Shown here: positions 7,925-16,744 of the stretch, piece after piece
Layout: every line of letters starts with the position of its first letter
Position numbering within the stretch: the first letter of the stretch is position 1
Assembly (NCBI GenBank): GCA_017307275.1
Contig: JAFKFK010000013.1
Span: 122,239-186,238 of the forward strand
Length of the DNA: 64,000 bases
Origin: Alphaproteobacteria bacterium
GTDB lineage: Bacteria; Pseudomonadota; Alphaproteobacteria; Reyranellales; Reyranellaceae
Direction: 5' to 3'
The notes under the pieces: model-generated
Databases searched by the model: none
What the model was told of the DNA's origin: nothing
Seen by the model: the letters and a program-made list of their open reading frames with translations, nothing else
Program-made: the position numbers and the translations under genes

Positions 7925-8890
7925 GTGACAAAGAAACGCGCGGGCGTGCCGAGGTTGCCCCACCTTCTCGGCATCGAAGGTCTGTCGCCTGAAACGATTT
8001 CGGGCTTGCTCGACCTATCCGAAAATTACATCGACCAGAACAGATCGATCGACAAGCGGCGCGACATGCTCGCCGGCCGCACCGTCATCAACCTGTTCTT
8101 CGAGAACTCGACGCGCACGCGCACGAGTTTCGAGGTCGCGGCCAAGCGGCTGGGCGCCGACGTCATCAACATGGATGTCGCCACCTCGTCGGTGCGCAAG
8201 GGCGAGACCTTGCTCGATACGGCGATGACCCTGAACGCCATGCGGCCCGACGCCATCGTCGTGCGCCACCATGAGTCGGGCGCGGTCAATCTCCTGTCGC
8301 AGAAGGTCAACTGCGCCGTCATCAATGCCGGCGACGGCCAGCATGAACATCCGACACAGGCGCTGCTCGACGGTCTGACCATCCGACGACGACGCGGCAG
8401 CCTGGAGGGGCTGGAAGTGGCGATCTGTGGCGACATCATGCACAGCCGCGTCGCGCGATCGAACATCCACCTCTTTCAGATCATGGGCGCGCGGGTGCGG
8501 GTCGTCGGTCCCCCCACTCTGATGCCCACCGACGTCGACCGTCTCGGCGTCGAAGTTCACTACAGCATGAAGACCGGCCTCAAGGACGTCGATATCGTGA
8601 TGATGCTGCGCCTGCAGACCGAACGGATGCAGGGCTCGTTCGTGCCGTCGATCAGCGAGTATTTCCGCTTCTTCGGCCTCGACCATGAAAAGCTGAAGGT
8701 CGCCAAGCCCGACGCATTGATCATGCATCCCGGTCCGATGAACCGTGGCGTCGAGATCGACTCCGAAGTTGCCGACGATCTCGACCGCAGCGTCATCCAC
8801 GAACAGGTCGAGATGGGCGTCGCCGTCCGCATGGCCTGCCTCGAAGCGTTGATCGGCGGCCACCGCAACCAGATCGGGGCCGTGGCATGA
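7925..8890 (+). CDS. pyrB: Aspartate carbamoyltransferase catalytic subunit
   Basis: 321 residues, first committed step of pyrimidine synthesis (carbamoyl phosphate + L-aspartate to N-carbamoyl-L-aspartate). Signature '[13 protein letters not shown]' (carbamoyl-phosphate binding, about residues 58-70), '[10 protein letters not shown]', 'HPTQALLDG' and '[12 protein letters not shown]' are all present. A GTG at 7925 is used as start; the preceding 80 bp have no coding signal. The next gene, a pyrC-like gene, overlaps by 4 nt. In many bacteria such pairs form a dodecameric ATCase in which the DHOase-like subunit is structural. Confidence 0.95.
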   Translation: MTKKRAGVPRLPHLLGIEGLSPETISGLLDLSENYIDQNRSIDKRRDMLAGRTVINLFFENSTRTRTSFEVAAKRLGADVINMDVATSSVRKGETLLDTAMTLNAMRPDAIVVRHHESGAVNLLSQKVNCAVINAGDGQHEHPTQALLDGLTIRRRRGSLEGLEVAICGDIMHSRVARSNIHLFQIMGARVRVVGPPTLMPTDVDRLGVEVHYSMKTGLKDVDIVMMLRLQTERMQGSFVPSISEYFRFFGLDHEKLKVAKPDALIMHPGPMNRGVEIDSEVADDLDRSVIHEQVEMGVAVRMACLEALIGGHRNQIGAVA

Positions 8891-10236
8891 GCGGCAATAT
8901 CCATAAATCCGCGCCGCCGCACGCCGGCTCGACCGCCTACATCAATGCGCGCATCGTCGATCCCGGTGCCGACAAGGAATATCAGGGCGCCGTGCTGATC
9001 AGCGACGGCAAGATCGCCGACTTCGGCCCCAATCTGTTTGCGTCCGGCGCGCCCTACGGCATCGAGTCGATCGACTGCCGCGGCCTCTATCTGGCACCGG
9101 GCATTGTCGACACGCGCGTGCATACCGGCGAGCCGGGCGAGGAGCACAAGGAGACGCTGGAAAGCGCCGGCGCCGCGGCGGCGGTGGGCGGCATCACCTC
9201 GCTGGTGCTGCTGCCGGACAACGAGCCGCCGTTCGACGACGCCTCCCTGATCGAGTTCGTGGCGCGCCGCGCCCGTCAGATCAAGCTGGTGAACATGTAT
9301 GCCTACGGCGCGCTGACCGTGGGCCTGGAAGGCAAGGAACTGGCCGAGATGGGCTTGCTGGCGGAAGCCGGCGCCGTGGCCTTCACCGATGCCGACCATG
9401 CCGTGGCCAACGCGCAGGTGCTGCGCCGCGCGCTCTACTACGCCAAGGCCTTCGACGCGCTGATCGTTCACCTGCCGCAGGAACCCACGTTGTCGGGCGG
9501 GCACATGACCAGCGGCGAAATGGCGACGCGACTCGGCCTCGCCGGCAATCCGCCGCTTGCCGAAGTGATGATGGTCGAACGCGACATCCGCCTCGCCGAG
9601 ATGACCGGCGGCCGGCTGCACCTCGCCAAGATCTCGACGGCCGAAGCCGTGACCGTGATCGCGGCCGCCAAGGCCCGCGGCCTCAAGATCACCTGCGATA
9701 CTGCAGCGCCCTACTTTGCACTGAACGATCTCGCCGTCGGCGACTACCGCACTTTCGGCAAGCTGGTGCCGCCACTGCGCGCCGAGAAGGATCGGCTCGC
9801 CATTGTCGAAGGGCTGAAGGACGGCACGATCGACGCCATCGTTTCCGATCATCGGCCGCAGGATCAGGACAGCAAGCGCGTGCCCTTCGCCCAGGCGGAG
9901 CCGGGCGGCATCGGCCTCGAGACCTTGCTGCCGATCTCGCTCGAACTCGTGCACAACGGCCAGCTCACCTTGCCGCGCCTGTTCCAGCGCCTGTCGAGCG
10001 CCCCGGCATCTCTGTTCGGCCTGCCCGGCGGCAAGCTCGCCAAGGGTGCACCGGCCGATCTCGTCCTGTTCGACGCCGACTATGCCTGGAAGGTCGACCG
10101 CGACGAGCTGTGGAGCAAGACCAAGAACACGCCGTTCGACGAGCGGCCCGTACAAGGTCGCGTAATGGCCACCATCGTCGGTGGACGCACCATCTATCGT
10201 GACGACAGTTTTGCGGCGGCAGCAGCGGCCGCCTGA
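8887..10236 (+). CDS. Dihydroorotase-like protein, probably non-catalytic (PyrC'/PyrX type)
   Basis: 449 residues, amidohydrolase fold, ATGA-coupled to pyrB. Family landmarks are visible: '[10 protein letters not shown]', '[21 protein letters not shown]', '[15 protein letters not shown]', '[10 protein letters not shown]'. Key metal ligands are altered: the HxH motif after the first strand reads D75-T-R77-V-H79, and the His expected in 'HxxHxST' is Lys248 ('LHLAKIST'). The usual 'DHAPH' is 'DHRPQ'. Pseudo-DHOases that hold ATCase together are known next to pyrB in Pseudomonas and other bacteria. The working dihydroorotase would then be encoded elsewhere. Annotating it simply as an active dihydroorotase would be risky. 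Confidence 0.8.
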   Translation: MSGNIHKSAPPHAGSTAYINARIVDPGADKEYQGAVLISDGKIADFGPNLFASGAPYGIESIDCRGLYLAPGIVDTRVHTGEPGEEHKETLESAGAAAAVGGITSLVLLPDNEPPFDDASLIEFVARRARQIKLVNMYAYGALTVGLEGKELAEMGLLAEAGAVAFTDADHAVANAQVLRRALYYAKAFDALIVHLPQEPTLSGGHMTSGEMATRLGLAGNPPLAEVMMVERDIRLAEMTGGRLHLAKISTAEAVTVIAAAKARGLKITCDTAAPYFALNDLAVGDYRTFGKLVPPLRAEKDRLAIVEGLKDGTIDAIVSDHRPQDQDSKRVPFAQAEPGGIGLETLLPISLELVHNGQLTLPRLFQRLSSAPASLFGLPGGKLAKGAPADLVLFDADYAWKVDRDELWSKTKNTPFDERPVQGRVMATIVGGRTIYRDDSFAAAAAAA

Positions 10237-10345
10237 CAGCGTAAAACTGCTGTCGAGCTACTGTCACGAGCCACGCAATTGCTGCCTCCAAACGGCCATT
10301 TCGTCTGATATGGTCGCGCGTCTTTTCGAAACGGGGATTTTGATT

Positions 10346-11194
10346 ATGCTCCGGCAGTCTGTTCTTCTTGGCGTCGCGACGGTCGCGCTCGCCGGCACGG
10401 CCAGCGCACAGCAGCGCGGCCAATCGCGCGACGACCTGCTCGACGCGCTGACCCGGCACATCCAGATCTGCAGCGAGATCACCGAGACCCAGGCGCGGCT
10501 TTCGTGCTTCGACCGTCTGCAGACCCAGATCGGCGGCGTGCAAGCACCTGCCCCGACAACGCCCACGCCGCTACAAGCGAGCCCTGCACCGACGCCCACA
10601 CCGATCATGCCGAGCAGCCCGGCGACCAGCGGCACCATGGGCGGCAGCACCATGGGCGGCTCGTCGATCAGCGCAGCGCCGCTCGCCCCACAGCAGCTCG
10701 CCCCACAGCAGCTCACGCCTCAGCCCCTCGCCGTTCCGGGCGGCGGCACCGCGACGCTCGGAGGCTCAGGCCCGACCACCAGCCAACCATCCGGCGCGCG
10801 GACTTACGATCCCGACGCCGCCTTCGATCCACGCTCGTCGAGCTACCGTCCTCCGGATAACATCGGACCGAAGCCGCAGCCTCAGGTTCAACGCACAGGG
10901 CCGCGCCCGGTTCGCTCGTTCTCGACGCCGCAGCCGCTCGTGACGCTCGGCGCCAACAACCTGACCTATGGTCCGACGCGCTACTGGCAGGTCACCGTCA
11001 CCCTGACCTCGAACACGCAGCGGCCCGTCGAAACCCAGGCCGTGTGCACCTTCATGAACGGCGGCCGGTCGCTCGAGGACGCCTACTTCGGACCGATCAC
11101 GATCCAGCCCGGCGAGCAGATCACCACCGAACTGGTTGGGCCGCCGACCACCGCCTACATCGATTCCACCAATTGCCGGATCATGCGCCCTTAA
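10346..11194 (+). CDS. Hypothetical exported protein with Pro/Gln-rich linker
   Basis: 282 residues. The ATG at 10346, preceded by a GGGGAT ribosome site, begins a signal peptide (MLRQSVLLGVATVALAGTASA). The first 50 mature residues contain 'CSEITETQARLSCFDRLQ', a helix pair with two Cys seen in several periplasmic proteins. A low-complexity linker (about residues 65-190) contains imperfect repeats GTMGG/STMGG and LAPQQ/LAPQQ/LTPQP. The C-terminal about 90 residues ('NLTYGPTRYWQVTVTLTSNTQRPVETQAVCTFMNGG...NCRIMRP') look like a small beta-sandwich with two Cys, possibly disulfide-bonded. Not a family I can name. It lies 10 nt before plsY. Confidence 0.7.
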   Translation: MLRQSVLLGVATVALAGTASAQQRGQSRDDLLDALTRHIQICSEITETQARLSCFDRLQTQIGGVQAPAPTTPTPLQASPAPTPTPIMPSSPATSGTMGGSTMGGSSISAAPLAPQQLAPQQLTPQPLAVPGGGTATLGGSGPTTSQPSGARTYDPDAAFDPRSSSYRPPDNIGPKPQPQVQRTGPRPVRSFSTPQPLVTLGANNLTYGPTRYWQVTVTLTSNTQRPVETQAVCTFMNGGRSLEDAYFGPITIQPGEQITTELVGPPTTAYIDSTNCRIMRP

Positions 11195-11204
11195 GGCCAC
11201 GGCG

Positions 11205-11807
11205 ATGATATCGACGCTGATCCTGCTGCTGGGTCCCTTCCTGCTGGGCTACCTGCTGGGCTCGATTCCTTTCGGCCTGCTGCTGACGCGCGCCGCGGGG
11301 CTGGGCGACATCCGCAAGGTGGGCTCGGGCAATATTGGTGCCACCAACGTGCTGCGTACCGGCCGCAAGGGGCTTGCCGCCGCGACGCTTCTGCTCGATG
11401 CCCTGAAGGGCGTGGTGGCGGTGCTGATCGCCGATCAGGTCGGCCAGATTCCCGCCGTCGGTGCGGCAGCCGGCGCCGTGATCGGCCACATGTTCCCCGT
11501 GTGGCTGGGCTTCAAGGGCGGCAAGGGCGTCGCGACGACGCTCGGCGTGATGTGGGGCCTGTCCTGGCCGGTCGGCGCGATCGCCTGCGGGACCTGGCTG
11601 CTGGTCGCCGCCGCCTTCCGCTGGTCCTCGCTGGCTGCGCTGATCGCCGTCGTCGCCGCGGCCATCGCTGCCTGGTTCCTGACTGACCACCGTGCCGCCT
11701 TGCTGCTCACCCTGCTAGTGCCGCTGGTCTGGATACGCCACCACGAGAACATCGCGCGCCTGCTCAAGGGCACCGAACCCAAGATCGGCCAGCGCACGAA
11801 GAGCTGA
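11205..11807 (+). CDS. plsY: Acyl-phosphate glycerol-3-phosphate acyltransferase
   Basis: 200 residues, inner-membrane enzyme that acylates glycerol 3-phosphate with acyl phosphate in phospholipid synthesis. Start ATG at 11205; longer in-frame extensions overlap the upstream gene. The conserved PlsY loops are evident: 'GYLLGSIPFGLLLTR', 'GSGNIGATNVLRTGRKG', 'GHMFPVWLGFKGGKGVATTLGV' and the C-terminal 'IRHHENIARLLKGTEPKI'. Five hydrophobic segments match the known topology. Confidence 0.96.
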   Translation: MISTLILLLGPFLLGYLLGSIPFGLLLTRAAGLGDIRKVGSGNIGATNVLRTGRKGLAAATLLLDALKGVVAVLIADQVGQIPAVGAAAGAVIGHMFPVWLGFKGGKGVATTLGVMWGLSWPVGAIACGTWLLVAAAFRWSSLAALIAVVAAAIAAWFLTDHRAALLLTLLVPLVWIRHHENIARLLKGTEPKIGQRTKS

Positions 11808-11902
11808 GCGGCTCAAACGCCAGCTCGAACGCCGGTATCGCCATTGATCGCCTCCCGGCCCGTGTTAGGGTCGATGCATAACAACTGCAGGAGGCAATGA
11901 CG

Positions 11903-13495
11903 ATGTTCGTTGCACGTATGGCGGTGATCGCCGCGGCGACCTTGTGCCTGACATCGGTGGCGGTATCGGTTGCGGAGGCCAAGACCTTGCGCTGGGCAAG
12001 CCAGGGCGATGCGCTGACGATGGATCCGCATTCGCAGAACGAAGGCCCGACGACGGCCATGAACCAGCATGTCTACGAAGGCCTGATCAGCCGCGATCCC
12101 AAGCTCGCCAAAGTCCCGGGCTTGGCGCTCACGTGGAAGCCGATCGCGCCTGACACCTGGGAATTCAAGCTTCGGCCCGATGTGAAGTTCAGCGACGGCA
12201 CGCCCTTCACCGCCGACGACGTGGTGTTCAGCTACACCCGCGCGCTGGCGCCGACCTCCGACTTCCGTTCCTACATCTCCTCCATCAAGGACGTGAAGGC
12301 GCTCGATCCCCTCACCGTTCACATCGTCACCAACGGGCCGAACCCGATCCTGCCCGACTACACGACCTCGATCCTGATCATGTCCAAGGCCTGGTCGGAG
12401 AAGCACAACGTCACCAAGCCGCAGAGCTTCAAGGACAAGGAAGAGACCTATGCGGTCCGCAACGCCATGGGCACTGGGCCCTACACGCTGAAGCAGCGCG
12501 ATCCCGACGTGCGCACCGTGATGGCCAAGAACCCGACCTACTGGGGCGCGAAGGACTTCCCCGCCTATCCCGACGAACTGGTCTACACGCCGATCAAGGA
12601 GCCCGCGACGCGCGTGGCTGCGCTGATCTCGGGCCAGGTCGACTTCGTGCTGGACGCGCCGCTGCAGGACATCGCGCGCATCAAGCAGACGCCGGGCCTC
12701 AAGACGGAGGAGACGGCGCAGGTGCGTTCGATCTTCCTCGGCCTCGACATGGGGTCGGCAGAACTCAAGTATTCCGACGTCAAGGGCAAGAACCCGTTCG
12801 CCGACAAGCGCGTGCGCCAGGCGATGTATCAAGCGATCGACGTCAATGCGATCAAGGCCAAGGTGATGCGGAACTTCTCCGCGCCGGCCGGCCTCATCAC
12901 TTCGCCCGGCGTGCACGGCCACACGCCGCAGCTCGACCAGCGCCTGAAGTACGACGTGGCCGCGGCCAAGAAGCTGATGACCGAGGCGGGCTACCCCAAC
13001 GGCTTCAGCGTTTCGCTGGACTGCCCCAACGACCGTTACAACAACGACGAGCAGATCTGCCAGGCCGTCACCGGCATGCTGGCGCAGATCGGCATCAAGG
13101 TCGATCTGCAGGCGCGTTCCAAGACGCTGCACTTCCCCAAGCTGCAGAAGAAGGATTCGAGCCTCTTCCTGCTGGGTTGGGGTGTGCCGACGCTCGACTC
13201 GCACTATGTCTTCACCTTCCTGTACCAGACCAGCGATGCGGCCAAGAAAGTGGGCAGCTGGAACTACACCGGCTACTCGAACGCCAAGCTGGACGAGCTG
13301 GCGGACGGCATGCTGAAGGAGGTCGATCAGGCCAAGCGCGACAAGATGATCGCCGACGCCTGGGCGCTGGCCGTCGCCGACATGCCCTACCTGCCGCTGC
13401 ACCATCAGCTCATCGTCTGGTCGATGAGCGACAAGGTCACCATGCCGATCTTTGCCAACGACTCGCCCAACTTCAAATACGGCAAGATGAAGTGA
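11903..13495 (+). CDS. ABC transporter substrate-binding protein, peptide/dipeptide type (SBP_bac_5)
   Basis: 530 residues. Two ATGs are possible, 11897 and 11903. The second is favoured because GGAGG at 11890-11894 is 8 nt upstream of it and only 2 nt from the first. A signal peptide ends at about AEA-KTLRW. SBP_bac_5 pattern: 'QNEGPTTAMNQHVYEGLI', 'WEFKLRPDVKFSDGTPFTADDVVFSYTRAL', 'NPFADKRVRQAMYQAIDV', 'DCPNDRYNNDEQICQAVTGMLAQIGI'. It should bind oligopeptides or similar solutes in the periplasm and deliver them to the permeases downstream. Confidence 0.92.
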   Translation: MFVARMAVIAAATLCLTSVAVSVAEAKTLRWASQGDALTMDPHSQNEGPTTAMNQHVYEGLISRDPKLAKVPGLALTWKPIAPDTWEFKLRPDVKFSDGTPFTADDVVFSYTRALAPTSDFRSYISSIKDVKALDPLTVHIVTNGPNPILPDYTTSILIMSKAWSEKHNVTKPQSFKDKEETYAVRNAMGTGPYTLKQRDPDVRTVMAKNPTYWGAKDFPAYPDELVYTPIKEPATRVAALISGQVDFVLDAPLQDIARIKQTPGLKTEETAQVRSIFLGLDMGSAELKYSDVKGKNPFADKRVRQAMYQAIDVNAIKAKVMRNFSAPAGLITSPGVHGHTPQLDQRLKYDVAAAKKLMTEAGYPNGFSVSLDCPNDRYNNDEQICQAVTGMLAQIGIKVDLQARSKTLHFPKLQKKDSSLFLLGWGVPTLDSHYVFTFLYQTSDAAKKVGSWNYTGYSNAKLDELADGMLKEVDQAKRDKMIADAWALAVADMPYLPLHHQLIVWSMSDKVTMPIFANDSPNFKYGKMK

Positions 13496-13530
13496 GGGCG
13501 CGTTGACCAACCTGGGTTGAAAGCCGGCGC

Positions 13531-14559
13531 GTGCTGGCTTTCATCGTCTCCCGCCTTCTGCAGTCGCTGGGCGTGATGCTGGCGGTGTCGTTCCTGTGCT
13601 TCGTGCTGTTCAACTTCGTGGGCGACCCGGTGAACAACATGGTAGGCCAGGAGGCATCGCCCGCCGAACGCGCCGAGATGCGCCACGAGCTGGGGCTGGA
13701 GGATTCCGTCGGCATCCAGTTCCTGCGCTTCCTGGGCAATGCCGCGACCGGCAACTTCGGCAAGAGCTATCGACTTGCTCGCCCGGTCTCCGACCTGATC
13801 GTCGAGCGCATGCCGGCGACGCTTGAACTTGTCCTGGTGGCGGCCCTGCTCGCGCTGGCAATGGGCATCCCGCTCGGCGTGCTGACGGCGCTGCGCCGGA
13901 ACACGCTCGACAGCGGCGCGGTGATGACCTTTTCGCTGGCCGGCGTCGCGATGCCGACCTTCGTGATCGGCATCCTGCTGATCTACGTCTTCTCCGTGGA
14001 GTGCAAATCCTGGGCGCCGGGGCTCGGCCTGCCGGCCGACTGGTGCTTCCCCTCCTTCGGCCGCGGCGAGACGGTGAGCCTCGGCTGGTGGAAGACCGGC
14101 CTGCTGACCGACTCCGGCCTGAAGGCGATCGTGCTGCCGGCCTTCACCCTCTCGCTGTTCCAGATGACGCTGGTGTTGCGGCTCGTGCGCTCACAGATGC
14201 TTGAAGTCTTGCGCACCGACTACATCAAGTTCGCGCGGGCCCGCGGCCTCACCGACCGCGCCGTGCATTTCCGCCATGCGTTGAAGAACACCCTGCTGCC
14301 GGTCATTACCGTGATAGGCATTCAGGTCGGTGGCCTGATCGCGTTCTCGATCATCACCGAAACGGTGTTCCAATGGCCCGGCATGGGCCAGCTCTTCATC
14401 CAGTCGGTGCAGTTCGCCGACATACCTGTCATGGCCGCGTATCTCGTCATGGTCTCCCTGATCTTCGTCACCATCAATTTCTTCGTCGACCTGCTCTATG
14501 CCGCGATCGATCCGCGGCTGCGCCTGGACCGTGCCCGGCTGGGAACGGCCGGCGGATGA
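13531..14559 (+). CDS. ABC transporter permease, DppB/OppB type
   Basis: 342 residues from a GTG start, 35 nt after the binding-protein gene. The N-terminus 'FIVSRLLQSLGVMLAVSFLCFVLFNFVGDPVN' is the classic first transmembrane segment plus periplasmic loop of DppB proteins. The EAA coupling loop is 'DYIKFARARGLTDRAVHFRHALKNTLLPVITVIG', followed by 'ETVFQWPGMGQLF'. About six membrane segments. The gene ends in an ATGA overlap with an MFS gene rather than with its permease partner. Confidence 0.93.
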   Translation: MLAFIVSRLLQSLGVMLAVSFLCFVLFNFVGDPVNNMVGQEASPAERAEMRHELGLEDSVGIQFLRFLGNAATGNFGKSYRLARPVSDLIVERMPATLELVLVAALLALAMGIPLGVLTALRRNTLDSGAVMTFSLAGVAMPTFVIGILLIYVFSVECKSWAPGLGLPADWCFPSFGRGETVSLGWWKTGLLTDSGLKAIVLPAFTLSLFQMTLVLRLVRSQMLEVLRTDYIKFARARGLTDRAVHFRHALKNTLLPVITVIGIQVGGLIAFSIITETVFQWPGMGQLFIQSVQFADIPVMAAYLVMVSLIFVTINFFVDLLYAAIDPRLRLDRARLGTAGG

Positions 14560-15746
14560 GTTCCAAATCCTCGCGCGACCTGCCCGCGGTCCTGCCGTGG
14601 GCGCTGATCGGTGCCGCCTGCCTCGGTTCCTTTGCCGCGACCTCCAGCGGCACGACACGCGCGCCCTTCCTGCTCGACATGGCGCACGATCTCGACGTCG
14701 CCATGCCGCTGGTCGCCAACCTCGTGTCGCTGACGGCCACGGCCTGGGGCATCACCTCGGCCCTGGGCGGCTGGCTGTCGGACGTGATCGGCCGGCGGCC
14801 GCTCCTGATCGCCGCCCCCTTCGCACTGGCGCTGGCGATGGTGGCCCAAGCCTGGGCCGGCTCGTTCTTCTGGGTCGCGGTCTGGGCGGCCGTGGGTGGC
14901 GGCTGCGCCGGCGCCTTCACCGGCGTGATCTTCGCCGAAGTCTCCGGCCGCGTGCCCGACAGCCAGCGCGGCCGCGCGCTCGGCTGGGTGATGAGCGGCC
15001 AGTCCCTCACCCTGGTGGTCGGCGTGCCGATGGCCGCCGCGGTCGGCTCGATCATAGGCTGGCGCGGCTGGCTGGTCTGCGTCGGCGGCCTGTCGCTCGC
15101 CGCCTGCCTCAGCCTCTATTTCACAGTCGGACGCGGCAGCGCAGGCCACACGCGCGGCAACGCCGCACGGCCATCGTTGAAGGCCGCGCTCTCGCCCCGG
15201 GTATTGGGCCTGTTGAGCACCGGCGTCGCCGAGCGCATTTGCTATGGCCTCGCCGCCGTCTACTTCGCGACCTTCATGCAGGTGACCTATCACATGTCCC
15301 TGCTCGAACTGGCCATTCCGCTGGCCGTGTTCGCGCTGGGCAATGTCGCGGGTACGGTGCTGGGCGGCCAGCTCGCCGACCGGCTGCGCGACCGTCTGCT
15401 CACCTTCGCCATCGCCATGGCGCTGTCCGGGATCGCGGCCCTCGCGCTCTTCATGTGGCACCCCGGCCCCATCGTTTCGATTGCCGTCGGCTTCGTCTAT
15501 GTGCTGCTGAATGCGCTCGGCCGGCCGTCCTTCATGGCTTCGCTGGCCGCGGTGCCGGAAGATGTGCGCGGCACCGTGCTCGGCCTCAACGGCACCTCGG
15601 CCAGCGTCGGCTGGATCGGCGCCGCCGCGCTCGGCGCCATGATGATCGGTTCGGTCGGTTTCGAGGGCTTCGGCCCCCTGGCTGCGCTATTGTCCCTGCT
15701 CGGCGCGGGCGGTGCGCTGCTCAGCCGGCGGAGTGCGGCGACATGA
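14556..15746 (+). CDS. MFS transporter inserted in a peptide ABC operon
   Basis: 396 residues with about 12 membrane segments. MFS motif A is visible as 'GWLSDVIGRRPLLIA' between segments 2 and 3 and is echoed by 'GGQLADRLRDRLL' in the second half. Begins at ATG 14556, overlapping the dppB-type stop codon, and its own TGA overlaps an ATG at 15743. Drug/proton antiport or sugar-type efflux are both possible; the substrate is unknown. Its position between two permease genes, with tight coupling on the 5' side, suggests co-expression with the ABC importer. Confidence 0.88.
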   Translation: MSSKSSRDLPAVLPWALIGAACLGSFAATSSGTTRAPFLLDMAHDLDVAMPLVANLVSLTATAWGITSALGGWLSDVIGRRPLLIAAPFALALAMVAQAWAGSFFWVAVWAAVGGGCAGAFTGVIFAEVSGRVPDSQRGRALGWVMSGQSLTLVVGVPMAAAVGSIIGWRGWLVCVGGLSLAACLSLYFTVGRGSAGHTRGNAARPSLKAALSPRVLGLLSTGVAERICYGLAAVYFATFMQVTYHMSLLELAIPLAVFALGNVAGTVLGGQLADRLRDRLLTFAIAMALSGIAALALFMWHPGPIVSIAVGFVYVLLNALGRPSFMASLAAVPEDVRGTVLGLNGTSASVGWIGAAALGAMMIGSVGFEGFGPLAALLSLLGAGGALLSRRSAAT

Positions 15747-15771
15747 GCAATCCTTCTTCAGTGACGCGGGC

Positions 15772-16692
15772 TTGAGCGACACGGGGACCCTGGCGCGGCT
15801 GCGCGACAGCGACATGTGGTGGAGCTTCCGCCGCTCGCCGCTGGTCGTGGCCGCCTCGGTCGTTACCTTGATCTATTTCGTTGCGGCCGTGCTGGCGCCG
15901 TGGATCGCGCCCTTCGATCCGTTCGACGTTAAGGCGCTCAACCTGATGGACGCGTTCACGCCGCCGGCCTGGGCCGAGGGCGGCAGCGCCAAGCATCTGC
16001 TGGGTACCGACAACCAGGGCCGCGACGTGCTGTCGGCCATTCTCTACGGCTCGCGCGTGTCGCTGATGATCGGGCTGGCCGCCATCCTGCTCTCGGTCAC
16101 GACCGGCGTGTTGCTGGGTCTGCTGGCGGGGTTCCGCGGCGGCTGGGTCGAGGCGATCATCATGCGGCTGGCCGACATCCAGCTCACCGTGCCCGCCATC
16201 CTGATCGCGCTGACCCTCGACGGCGTCACGCGCGTGGTGCTGCCCAAGAACGTGCACGACAGCGTGGCGATCTGGGTGCTGGTCTTCTCCATCGGCTTTG
16301 CCTACTGGCCGCAGTTCGCGCGCGTGACCCGCGCCACGACGCTGGCCGAGAAGAACAAGGACTACGTCAACGCCGCCCGCATCATCGGCGTACCGGGCGC
16401 GCGCATTGCGCTCCAGCACGTGCTGCCCAATGCCTGGGGGCCGGTGCTGGTGATCGCCACCATCGAACTGGCGCTGGCCATCATCGCCGAGGCCTCGCTT
16501 TCCTATCTCGGTGTCGGCATGCCGGCGACGCAACCGTCGCTCGGCACCCTGATCCGCATCGGCAACGCCTTCCTGTTCTCGGGCGAATGGTGGATCGTGA
16601 TCTTCCCGGTCGTGGCGCTGGTGATCCTGTCGCTGTCGGTCAACCTGCTGGGCGACTGGCTGCGCGACGCCCTCAATCCACGGCTGCGCTGA
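15772..16692 (+). CDS. ABC transporter permease, DppC/OppC type (5' end uncertain)
   Basis: 306 residues from a TTG at 15772; an ATG at 15814 is the next choice. Characteristic DppC parts: 'SFRRSPLVVAASVVTLIYFVAAVLAPWIAPFDPFD', 'HLLGTDNQGRDVLSAILYGSRVSL', EAA loop 'DYVNAARIIGVPGARIALQHVLPNAWGPV', 'SLSYLGVGMPATQPSLGTLI'. The operon pattern predicts a start at ATG 15743, overlapping the MFS stop, but that frame (MSNPSSVTRA) terminates after ten residues. One extra base near 15771 would join it to this frame. No ATPase genes follow. Confidence 0.88.
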   Translation: MSDTGTLARLRDSDMWWSFRRSPLVVAASVVTLIYFVAAVLAPWIAPFDPFDVKALNLMDAFTPPAWAEGGSAKHLLGTDNQGRDVLSAILYGSRVSLMIGLAAILLSVTTGVLLGLLAGFRGGWVEAIIMRLADIQLTVPAILIALTLDGVTRVVLPKNVHDSVAIWVLVFSIGFAYWPQFARVTRATTLAEKNKDYVNAARIIGVPGARIALQHVLPNAWGPVLVIATIELALAIIAEASLSYLGVGMPATQPSLGTLIRIGNAFLFSGEWWIVIFPVVALVILSLSVNLLGDWLRDALNPRLR

Positions 16693-16744
16693 TTGCTACT
16701 ACCGGTTGATTTACAAAACTGAGATACGCGCATAGCGTCGGCGC

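Noticed and set aside
10610..10735. Repeat-rich stretch in the exported protein gene as a DNA-level tandem repeat
   Set aside because: The repeats (GTMGGSTMGGS, LAPQQLAPQQL) are short, in frame and explained as a low-complexity protein linker.
15743..15775. Ten-residue frame MSNPSSVTRA as an independent small gene
   Set aside because: Too short and without features; better explained as the original 5' end of the dppC-type gene.
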